From Prevotella sp. UBA2850 (GTDB taxonomy: Bacteria; Bacteroidota; Bacteroidia; Bacteroidales; Bacteroidaceae), in the NCBI GenBank assembly GCA_002350805.1, contig DEFO01000062.1:21008-85007 (forward strand): 64,000 bases of DNA, in the 5' to 3' direction. Shown piece by piece: positions 40,041 through 46,867 of the stretch; position 1 is the first letter of the stretch, and each line of letters begins with the position of its first letter. Made by a program: the position numbers and the translations under genes. A model generated the notes under the pieces. That model did not search any database. It had not been told where the DNA came from and saw only the letters and a list, made by a program, of their open reading frames with translations.

Positions 40041-40817
40041 ATGAAAAAAGGATTTATCATGGCCGCTCTCATGCTGATGGCATTAGCAGCCAACGCACAA
40101 AAGAAATGGACTGTTACACCGCAAGTGGGCATCAACCTCTCTGACCTGCAGGGCAGCGACGCGCCCGACTGCATGAAAACCACAGTAGGATTCATCGGCG
40201 GTGCCGAGGTGGAGTATCGTCCGACATCGTTGTTCGGTGTGTCCATCGGTGCATTCTATTCAGTGAAGGGATGCAAGACGGACGAGACGATGACCTTCCG
40301 TTTCGGTATGACGAAAAGCGACGGAACAAAAATAGAAACGCTGAGCACAAACGAACACGTCAACAAATATGAACTTCGCTACCTGAGCTTCCCGCTGATG
40401 ATGAACTTCCACGTTTGGAAGGGACTGACGGTGAAGGGCGGTATTCAATATAGTAACTTGATGGCAGCCAGAATAAAGGGGAAGACATGGGGTTTCATCG
40501 GCGATCAACCTGAGATAGGTATCAGCGGAGGACTGTCTCACCCCGAACAGGTCGGTATGTATCAGGGCGTTGGGGCTCCCGAGCCAACATCGGAGGACAT
40601 GGTGAACCCGCAGCGCATCGATAAGGACGTCAACACTGGCGTGAAGGGCAGCTTCCACAAAATGGAATGGGCCATTCCCCTGGGCGTGTCGTATGAATAT
40701 AAGAATGTGGTACTGGATGTGCGCTATATGATTGGACTGAGCAAGGTACCTCGCCACAGCCGTGAGGACCGTGTTCACAACAGCTGCACCAGCATCACCC
40801 TGGGAGTCAGACTATAA
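40041..40817 (+). CDS. PorT-type outer-membrane beta-barrel protein
   Basis: A 258-residue outer-membrane protein with signal peptide (residues 1-19, ending AANAQ) and alternating hydrophobic strands typical of small Bacteroidota barrels: WTVTPQVGINLSDLQG, VGFIGGAEVEYRPTSLFGVSIGAFYS (in parts), YLSFPLMMNFHVWKGLTVKGG (in parts) and a C-terminal strand ending TLGVRL with the terminal hydrophobic/aromatic pattern. No enzymatic motif; it may be a pore, adhesin or assembly factor. The start is fixed by the promoter just upstream. Confidence 0.84.
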   Translation: MKKGFIMAALMLMALAANAQKKWTVTPQVGINLSDLQGSDAPDCMKTTVGFIGGAEVEYRPTSLFGVSIGAFYSVKGCKTDETMTFRFGMTKSDGTKIETLSTNEHVNKYELRYLSFPLMMNFHVWKGLTVKGGIQYSNLMAARIKGKTWGFIGDQPEIGISGGLSHPEQVGMYQGVGAPEPTSEDMVNPQRIDKDVNTGVKGSFHKMEWAIPLGVSYEYKNVVLDVRYMIGLSKVPRHSREDRVHNSCTSITLGVRL

Positions 40818-41084
40818 TTGATAATTGACAATTGATAATTAGCCTGACGGACCATAGCGAATTGAGGATTGAGATTTTTTCAACCACGAATTGTTCGAAT
40901 TGTTCGAATGTTCTTTGCTTCTAAAACATAGCGCGAAGCACCTTCGGTGCCACGAATTGTTCGAACTTTGGCAAATTCTCAATCCTCAATCTTCAATCCT
41001 CAATCCCCAATCTTCAATCCTCAATCTTCAATCCTCAAAGAGCATGCACTCTCCCCTTCGGGGGAGCCGGAGGGGGCTTCCTCC
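40818..41084. repeat. low-complexity intergenic repeats
   Basis: Contains GATAATTGACAATTGATAATT (40820 region, also at 41622), two CACGAATTGTTCGAA units (about 40884 and 40951), a run of CAATCCTCAATCTT-type 7- and 14-base units (about 40978-41038), and CTCCCCTTCGGGGGAG (about 41051-41066) shared with 31912. No gene is supported. Confidence 0.75.
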
Positions 41085-41591
41085 TCAATTTTTAACCGGG
41101 AAGGTGAAGTAGGTGTCGGGGAAAGGCTCGTTGCGCAGCGTGAAGTGCCACCACTCCTCGTCGAGGGGCTTGAAGCCGTGGCGCATCATGGCTTGTCGGA
41201 GCGTCATGCGGTTGGCAAACTGCTCGGCGGTGATGCCCTCTGTGGGCACATACTGTTGGGTAGCAGGGTTACCACCAAAGTCGGGATGCGACTGCTGCCC
41301 GAAGAAGTCGAACGTGCCGCCCATGTCGAGTTCTTTCTCTGTCGCCATGTCGAAGAGTGTCAGGTCGACAGTCGAACCGCGCGTATGGCCGCTTTTCTCA
41401 GCGATATAGCCTTGCGGAAAGAGCACATGCTTGTCGAGCTCGGGATAGAAGTAAGGCTTCATCAGCGTATCGGTTACATCCTCGGCCCAGCGCACGAAGT
41501 GGTCTACAGCCTTCTGCGGACGGCTACCCTGGCAGCGGTCAATGGCAATGGCTACAGCTAATGCCGCCACCGCCACAAGGATCCAAAACAA
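41085..41591 (-). CDS. VanX-like D-Ala-D-Ala dipeptidase, N-terminally shortened and membrane-anchored
   Basis: Peptidase family M15D. The zinc site and catalytic base are present: SGHTRGSTVDLTL (the SxHxxGxxxD motif, residues about 67-79) and EEWWH (about 145-149); the substrate-binding RPQ lies at 24-26. At 168 residues it is about 40-60 shorter than relatives, because the usual domain start before RPQKAVDHF is missing and replaced by a hydrophobic helix (residues 2-17). AT-rich repeats flank the gene, suggesting a rearrangement. It may be inactive or act as a membrane-bound dipeptidase in cell-wall recycling. Confidence 0.72.
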   Translation of the reverse strand: MFWILVAVAALAVAIAIDRCQGSRPQKAVDHFVRWAEDVTDTLMKPYFYPELDKHVLFPQGYIAEKSGHTRGSTVDLTLFDMATEKELDMGGTFDFFGQQSHPDFGGNPATQQYVPTEGITAEQFANRMTLRQAMMRHGFKPLDEEWWHFTLRNEPFPDTYFTFPVKN

Positions 41592-41621
41592 TACTTTCCT
41601 CTTGATGTCTTCATTTTCTAA

Positions 41622-41656
41622 TGATCAATTATCAATTGTCAATTATCAATTGATAA
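41622..41656. repeat. AT-rich inverted/direct repeat
   Basis: ATCAATTATCAATTGTCAAT followed by TATCAATTGATAAG: overlapping short palindromes built on TCAATTGA. It spans the 3' end of the DUF3298 gene and resembles the string at about 40820 on the other side of the VanX-like gene. Confidence 0.75.
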
Positions 41657-42524
41657 GTTGCTTGCCGGTGTTGTTCATCATGGCTTTCGCTTTGTTGTAG
41701 GGAATGACGAACGAGGGCATGCCGGCAGCATAGGGAGCAATCTCGTATTGCTGGTAGGTGACGATGATGCCATCTTTGCCGAAGATGGGTGGTGTGACAG
41801 GCATGGGCAGCAGGTAGGTCTCGGTGAGGGTAAGGTTGGACGCCAGTTCTTCGTCGGTCTTCACCTCGAAATACTCTTTCAGCCCGTCACGAAGTACGGT
41901 CTGCATCTTTCCACTGCTGAACATATCCCAGGCGACGCGACGACCGTCGCTCTTGCGGAAGGTCATGCCCGATCCTACAGCTCCACCATGTGCTCCGCCA
42001 CCATTCTCGTAACTATTGAAGAGGTAGGTGACTACGCGGTCGGTCTCATAGTCTTTAGTAATCTTGGTGCTTGAGGCCAGTTCGGGAATCTCGGGCATAC
42101 CCTCTGCTTTCATCGACTTATGCATATCAGCGAACTCCTTGAGTTTCAAGTCGAAATAATAATTGGCCATCTTCTCTCCGTCAGCGATGTCACCACTATA
42201 GGAGCCCTGCAGTGAGTCCTCCTCGCCCCCGCCATAGGTGCCTCCCAGCGACTCGCTGATGTATTCGCGGATAGCGTTGACAAGCGTGGCGTTACCACCT
42301 TCGGGGAAATCGATGGTCAGGTCAAACTCGCCTGCATCATTCTTCAGGCTTTTGGCAATCTTCTTGGTAGTAAGCTTATCGGTCTGAGACTTTTCTGTAG
42401 GTGCAACAACAGTTGTTGAGTCGGCATCTGCCGAAGAGACGGTTGCTGCTTGCTTTTTGTTGCAACTGGTCAGGATAAGTGCTGCCAGAGCAAACATTGT
42501 CATGAGAAATCTGTAGTTCTTCAT
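41646..42524 (-). CDS. DUF3298/DUF4163 (RsiV-like) lipoprotein
   Basis: A 292-residue lipoprotein (lipobox LTSC, Cys21), a Thr/Asp-rich linker, then the DUF4163/DUF3298 pair seen in the extracytoplasmic part of the lysozyme-sensing anti-sigma factor RsiV. DUF3298 is recognisable by YLFNSYENGGGAHGGAVGSG, FRKSDGRRVAWDMF and LPMPVTPPIFGKDGIIVTYQ. There is no transmembrane or cytoplasmic anti-sigma part, so it is probably an outer- or inner-membrane lipoprotein binding a muramidase or peptidoglycan. Its C-terminal piece is duplicated at 38759-39076. The stop lies in an AT-rich repeat. Confidence 0.87.
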   Translation of the reverse strand: MKNYRFLMTMFALAALILTSCNKKQAATVSSADADSTTVVAPTEKSQTDKLTTKKIAKSLKNDAGEFDLTIDFPEGGNATLVNAIREYISESLGGTYGGGEEDSLQGSYSGDIADGEKMANYYFDLKLKEFADMHKSMKAEGMPEIPELASSTKITKDYETDRVVTYLFNSYENGGGAHGGAVGSGMTFRKSDGRRVAWDMFSSGKMQTVLRDGLKEYFEVKTDEELASNLTLTETYLLPMPVTPPIFGKDGIIVTYQQYEIAPYAAGMPSFVIPYNKAKAMMNNTGKQLIN

Positions 42525-42904
42525 TTTGTTCTATTTTTAATTCATCAAAGAGAGAGAGATTCGACGAGTCACTCCCTCCATTTTCCACTGTTTGCAAAAG
42601 TATACATTATTCTTTATCCAGCCAAATTATCAGGAAGGAAAATGAGAAATAGAACCGATACCTGAGCCACTCTGGCGATGTTCCCGATATTACAATTATT
42701 ATTAAAAAACATCCAATTCGATTCCATTTTATTTTTTCTATATTTGCAAAAGTATCAATAAATGAATAACTTAATAACTAATCATATGGATATTTTTTAA
42801 AGATTCTATTGTTATTATAACGTGAGTTCGACGAATTCAGAATAATGCAAGTTGTGTGTCAGAAAATAGGAGGAACAACCGTTTTTTAATGCAGCACGAC
42901 TTTC
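42525..42904. other. 380-bp intergenic region, mostly AT-rich
   Basis: Holds the promoter of the DUF3298 gene (42595-42626) and, further upstream, back-to-back boxes TATATTTG (plus, 42740-42747) and CAAAAGTA (minus-strand TACTTTTG, 42748-42755) with no well-placed -33 elements and no gene to drive on the plus strand. Nothing else recognisable. Confidence 0.5.
42595..42626 (-). promoter_or_regulatory. promoter of the DUF3298 lipoprotein gene
   Basis: On the minus strand: TTTG (42626-42623), 20 bases, then TACTTTTG (42602-42595), both exact; leader about 65 bases. Confidence 0.75.
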
Positions 42905-43720
42905 CTATGCCTTCTGCAAAGTTTTCTTTTTTATGTTCACCAACGAAGCAATCATAAACACGATGCAGAACAATGTAATGATTATAACGCGAGTCTGAAA
43001 CAAAATGTCAAGACTGGTGCTGTCGTCAGGCCTCAGCCAGTCAGCAAGACATGAAGCTGTATTGTTGACCATATGCATTAAGAAACATGCCACGACATTA
43101 CGGCTCCGATAGTACACCCAACCATACAACAAACCATTGAGAAAGGCTATGACTATCAGACTGGGATAAAAGTGCAGCACACCAAAAAGCAACGATGACA
43201 ACACTATTGCGAGAGCTGCGTTGGGCTTCCAACGGAGAAGATATTCCTCGACACCACCACGCATAACCAGTTCTTCGGCAAACGGCGCCAGCAAGCATAT
43301 ACCGACAATCGAAGCTACGCTTAGCGCACTATCAGAAGTGGCAGTGGCATAGTCGCCGAAATCAAGGATAGCAACGAAAAGGTTAATCGGAAGTATAGCC
43401 GAAAGTTCCAATATCAATATCCATAAAAACAACCCTTTGTCAAAAGATGCCATAGCCGTCCTACAGCAAGATTTGTTGATATTGGTATATCCCTTTTTAA
43501 TGAATAGTAATATTATGAGCAGGTTTCCCAGTATAAGAATGGCGTCGTCAAGGACACTGTTTTTTAAAATTAGCTCAAAAGAAACACTCCTTCCGAATAA
43601 ATAATTTTCCGACAAAAAAGAAATCAGATACACGCCAAGAGGGGTAACTATTAGAACTATTGAAACATAAAATAGGTAAAATTTTATGACGTTCAGCAAA
43701 TTGGAGTTTCGACTTTTCAT
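42905..43720 (-). CDS. CPBP family intramembrane metalloprotease
   Basis: A 271-residue membrane protein with about seven hydrophobic helices and the CPBP/Abi motifs: PFAEELVMRGGVEEYLL (EExxxR, motif 1), LLFGVLHFYPSLIVIAFLNG (motif 2 with its His, in parts) and CFLMHMVNN (motif 3). These form the intramembrane glutamate/histidine protease site. Some bacterial members protect against self-made bacteriocins; no bacteriocin gene is visible here. It is AT-rich like the following gene-poor stretch, which may indicate acquisition. Confidence 0.9.
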   Translation of the reverse strand: MKSRNSNLLNVIKFYLFYVSIVLIVTPLGVYLISFLSENYLFGRSVSFELILKNSVLDDAILILGNLLIILLFIKKGYTNINKSCCRTAMASFDKGLFLWILILELSAILPINLFVAILDFGDYATATSDSALSVASIVGICLLAPFAEELVMRGGVEEYLLRWKPNAALAIVLSSLLFGVLHFYPSLIVIAFLNGLLYGWVYYRSRNVVACFLMHMVNNTASCLADWLRPDDSTSLDILFQTRVIIITLFCIVFMIASLVNIKKKTLQKA

Positions 43721-44307
43721 TTTTTGATCTATTTTTCGGTTTAAATATAATCAAACACAATAATACATATTTTACATTACACCACCAACTAATATTGTAT
43801 ATGTTAAATACTATTATAAATAATTATACGTTTGACCAAGACTTTTGAAACATCTAAAAATAGGAAAGGACTAATCATCATAAAAACACAATCTTGTCAC
43901 AAGCCAGCAATATGTAATTATCACTCCGTGAAGTCATCCCAACCAGTCGGTGAAGATAAGTATGCAGTCGTGCACCGTCTCAAAGAATTTCTCTATTCGT
44001 TGTTTCACGCTCTTCCAATAAATTCCATTCATAAACCTCTAATTAGTAATAAAATTGAATTTATATCAAAAGTACTGATTTTATCTCTACTTTTTGTCGA
44101 AATGTTTGATTTTTAACAAAAGACAAACATTTTTATAAAAGTGGTACTCTTTATAACTATTCAGACTAATATTTAATATTCAAACGCAGACTTCTAAAGT
44201 TTGCTAGATCCATAATACTCCAATAGGATCGAATATCAAAAAAACTGAAGTCACCGGGACGGTTTGATTTCATTATTTTTTTCGATTTGCGACTTTGTGA
44301 CATTTGA

Positions 44308-44489
44308 CTTTGTGACATTAAGCACCTTCCGACTATCTTCGGGGTTTAGTTGGGCTCTAAAAGATACTCATAAGATAGTAATAATATTATATATTATTTA
44401 TATTATTATATATTTATTAACATATAATACCGGCTATTTTCCCTCCAGAGCCCTCATCTGCACTATGGAACCCCCTTAATGTCACAAAG
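44308..44489. repeat. 15-bp inverted repeat, 152 bases apart
   Basis: CTTTGTGACATTAAG (44308-44322) and CTTAATGTCACAAAG (44475-44489) are exact complements. The left arm is the second of two tandem GACTTTGTGACATT units (44291 and 44306). The enclosed sequence is AT-rich and non-coding. Confidence 0.8.
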
Positions 44490-44534
44490 CCACGTGTCAC
44501 AAATTCCAGTTTTCCTTCCCTTACACTGACAGGT

Positions 44535-44684
44535 GCGTAAACATGCCTTTTACGGGGCATAAACATGCCTTCTTCGGGCGTAAACAAGCCTTCTATTGGC
44601 GTAAACATGGTTTTAACTGGCGTTAACATGGTTTCTACGAGCGCAAAAACATGGCTTCTACGAGTGCAAAACATGGCTTCTACG
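44535..44684. repeat. seven-unit 21-23-bp tandem repeat
   Basis: Five units of 21 bases start at 44535, 44556, 44577, 44598 and 44619, then units of 23 (44640) and 22 (44663). The shared core is GCGTAAACATGxxTTCTACG. On the minus strand the 21-base units read as heptapeptides of the MFTPxEG type, but the later 23- and 22-base units change frame, which argues against a maintained protein. Confidence 0.82.
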
Positions 44685-44777
44685 GACGCAAAGGAAAATC
44701 GGAGGTACAAGTTTTGATTTCATGTACAATTTGCGGGGTGACGGCTCTTTTTCTGTGTGCAACTTTTTGGAAATTGC

Positions 44778-44903
44778 AATTAATGCCTGATTATGCTCGA
44801 ATTAATGCCTGATTATGCTCTAATTGATGCCTAGTTACGTTCTAATTAATGCCTGATTAGACCTTAATTGATTAACTAGTTAGAGGGTAATCAGGCATCG
44901 ATT
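44778..44903. repeat. six-unit 22-bp-period dyad array, copy 2
   Basis: Units start at 44778, 44800, 44822, 44844, 44866 and 44889 (22, 22, 22, 22, 23), the same spacing as at 13090-13215. The core AATTAATGCCTGATT is close to the reverse complement of the first array's core. The fifth unit, AATTGATTAACTAGTT, is 16 bases and corresponds to the reverse complement of the odd fifth unit there, with four differences. The sixth unit (AATCAGGCATCGATT) is in the opposite orientation. Confidence 0.9.
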
Positions 44904-45094
44904 ACAAAAGTGCGTGTGAAGGCATCGTGACGGCAGAAAGACTAGTGTCACCAAGCATAAGCCATTATCCGTCAGGCGATAGCAAGGTTTAGTGACGAAT
45001 GAGGGCAGCAGAGCTGCAGGTTTCAAGTTAACGTGAAAATTGCCATTAGAAATGACTCAAATACCAATTGGCTGGTATCTTATATTCATAAACG

Positions 45095-45124
45095 AAGGTC
45101 TGGATGTTTTGACACCCAGACCTT
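45095..45124 (-). terminator. terminator of the fumarase gene
   Basis: AAGGTCTGG (45095-45103) and CCAGACCTT (45116-45124) pair exactly and extend inward with one mismatch to a tight loop. It lies 27 bases after the fumarase stop. Confidence 0.65.
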
Positions 45125-45151
45125 AATTGTATACCTAATAATAAGCAGAGA

Positions 45152-46795
45152 CTAGCATGTTGCCGGCCAGGGCTTGAGCGTCTTGAAGAAGTCGTTGCCC
45201 TTGTCGTCGACGAGGATGAAGGCGGGGAAGTCCTCAACCTCAATCTTCCAGATAGCCTCCATGCCAAGCTCGGGATACTCTACGCACTCGATGCTCTTGA
45301 TGCTCGACTGGCTAAGCACTGCGGCCACACCGCCGATGCTGCCCAGATAGAAACCGCCATGCTTCTGGCAGGCGTCGGTGACTACCTGTGAGCGGTTACC
45401 CTTGGCTATCATTACGAGAGAACCTCCATGATCCTGGAACTCGTCAACATACGGGTCCATACGGTTGGCTGTGGTGGGTCCCATCGAACCGCAAGGATAG
45501 CCTTCGGGAGTCTTAGCTGGTCCGGCATAGAGCACGGGATAATCCTTGAAGTACTGTGGCAGATCCTCACCAGCATCGAGACGTGCCTTCAGCTTAGCAT
45601 GGGCGATGTCGCGGGCCGCGATGATGGTGCCCTTCAGGTTGACGCGAGTAGAGACGGGATACTTGGTCAGTTCGGCACGAACAGCATCGATGCCCTGGTT
45701 CAGGTCGATGACAATCTGGTTCTGTCCCTCACCAGCCTTGGCATACTCGGCAGGAATCAGTTCGCTGGGGTTGTTGTCCATCTTCTCGAGCCAAACACCA
45801 TCGCGGTTGATCTTGGCCTTGATGTTACGGTCGGCAGAACAGCTGACACCCATACCAATCGGACAGCTGGCACCATGGCGAGGCAGACGGATGACGCGAA
45901 TGTCGTGGGCCATGTACTTACCACCAAACTGTGCACCCAGACCAATCTTGTGAGCCTCGAGCAAGAGTTTCTTCTCCAGGTCGATGTCGCGGAAGGCACG
46001 TCCTGTCTCATCGCCGGTGGTAGGCAGGTTGTCGTAATACTTGATAGAGGCGAGCTTCACGGTGAGCAGGTTCTTCTCTGCGCTGGTACCACCGATGACG
46101 AAAGCGATGTGGTAAGGAGGACAAGCAGCTGTGCCGAGGCTCTTCATCTTCTCTACGAGGAACGGAATGAGTGTGCCCTCGTTCTGGATGGTGGCCTTGG
46201 TCATGGGATAGAAATAAGTCTTGTTGGCCGAGCCGCCGCCCTTGGCAACCATCACGAAACGATACTCAGCGCCCTCGGTAGCCTCGATATCAATCTGAGC
46301 GGGGAGGTTGCAACGCGTGTTCACCTCTTCATACATGGTGAGGGGCGCATTCTGCGAGTAGCGCAGGTTGTCTTGCGTAAAGGTGTTGTAGACACCCAGA
46401 GAGAGCGCTTCCTCATCCTCAAAGCCTGTCCAAATCTGCTGACCTTTCTCACCATGGATGATAGCGGTACCGGTGTCCTGGCAGAAAGGCAGGATGCCCT
46501 TGCAGGCAGTCTCGGCGTTGCGCAGGAACTGCAATGCCACATACTTGTCGTTCTCGCTGGCCTCGGGGTCAGTGAGAATCTGAGCCACCTGCTCGTTGTG
46601 CGAGCGGCGAAGCATGAACTCTACATCGTGGAAAGCCTCCTGGGCCAGCAGTGTGAGTGCCTCAGGACTAACCTTCACGATTTCTTTACCTTCAAATTCG
46701 CTGATTGTGACCCCTTCCTTGGTGAGCAGACGATACTCGGTGTCGTCGTTGCCCAACTGGAACATGGGGGCATACTTAAACTCTGGTGTTGCCAT
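45152..46795 (-). CDS. class I fumarate hydratase
   Basis: Iron-sulfur-dependent, oxygen-sensitive fumarase, 547 residues, interconverting fumarate and malate in the reductive/oxidative TCA branch used by anaerobic Bacteroidota for succinate formation. The alpha part (about 50-310) has ILPFCQDTGTAIIHGEKGQQ with a cluster Cys, VAKGGGSANKTYF and GTAACPPYHIAFVIGGTSAE with further cluster-region residues; the beta part (about 330-545) has YAGPAKTPEGYPCGSMGPTTANRMD (in parts). Both parts are fused in one chain as in E. coli FumA/FumB. It follows the M16 peptidase gene by 72 bases. Confidence 0.95.
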   Translation of the reverse strand: MATPEFKYAPMFQLGNDDTEYRLLTKEGVTISEFEGKEIVKVSPEALTLLAQEAFHDVEFMLRRSHNEQVAQILTDPEASENDKYVALQFLRNAETACKGILPFCQDTGTAIIHGEKGQQIWTGFEDEEALSLGVYNTFTQDNLRYSQNAPLTMYEEVNTRCNLPAQIDIEATEGAEYRFVMVAKGGGSANKTYFYPMTKATIQNEGTLIPFLVEKMKSLGTAACPPYHIAFVIGGTSAEKNLLTVKLASIKYYDNLPTTGDETGRAFRDIDLEKKLLLEAHKIGLGAQFGGKYMAHDIRVIRLPRHGASCPIGMGVSCSADRNIKAKINRDGVWLEKMDNNPSELIPAEYAKAGEGQNQIVIDLNQGIDAVRAELTKYPVSTRVNLKGTIIAARDIAHAKLKARLDAGEDLPQYFKDYPVLYAGPAKTPEGYPCGSMGPTTANRMDPYVDEFQDHGGSLVMIAKGNRSQVVTDACQKHGGFYLGSIGGVAAVLSQSSIKSIECVEYPELGMEAIWKIEVEDFPAFILVDDKGNDFFKTLKPWPATC

Positions 46796-46867
46796 AATGT
46801 TTGTTTTATTGAAATGATTGTTATTTGGTATTATGAATTGCTATTAATGATGAGTTGCATGGCGCCC

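Larger units (their letters stand above)
43721..45151. other. 1.4-kb AT-rich, gene-poor, repeat-dense region
   Basis: No convincing gene. A 94-codon reading at 43832-44116 has no recognisable domain and is left uncalled. The region contains a 15-bp inverted repeat (44308-44489), a seven-unit 21-23-bp tandem repeat (44535-44684), the second 22-bp dyad array (44778-44903) and the fumarase terminator (45095-45124). The density of repeat types between two ordinary operons suggests a recombination hot spot or the scar of a lost element. Confidence 0.65.

Noticed and set aside
43832..44116. 94-residue gene in the AT-rich island
   Set aside because: No promoter, no recognisable domain, AT-rich composition with many stops in other frames; the reading could be chance.
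44417..44710. Minus-strand protein of MFTPxEG-type heptads
   Set aside because: The tandem units change length (21 to 23 to 22), so the frame is not preserved through the repeat, and both ends lack similarity to anything.
44778..44903. Plasmid-type replication origin with iterons
   Set aside because: The 22-bp phasing is iteron-like, but no replication initiator gene is in the window and the flanks are chromosomal operons.
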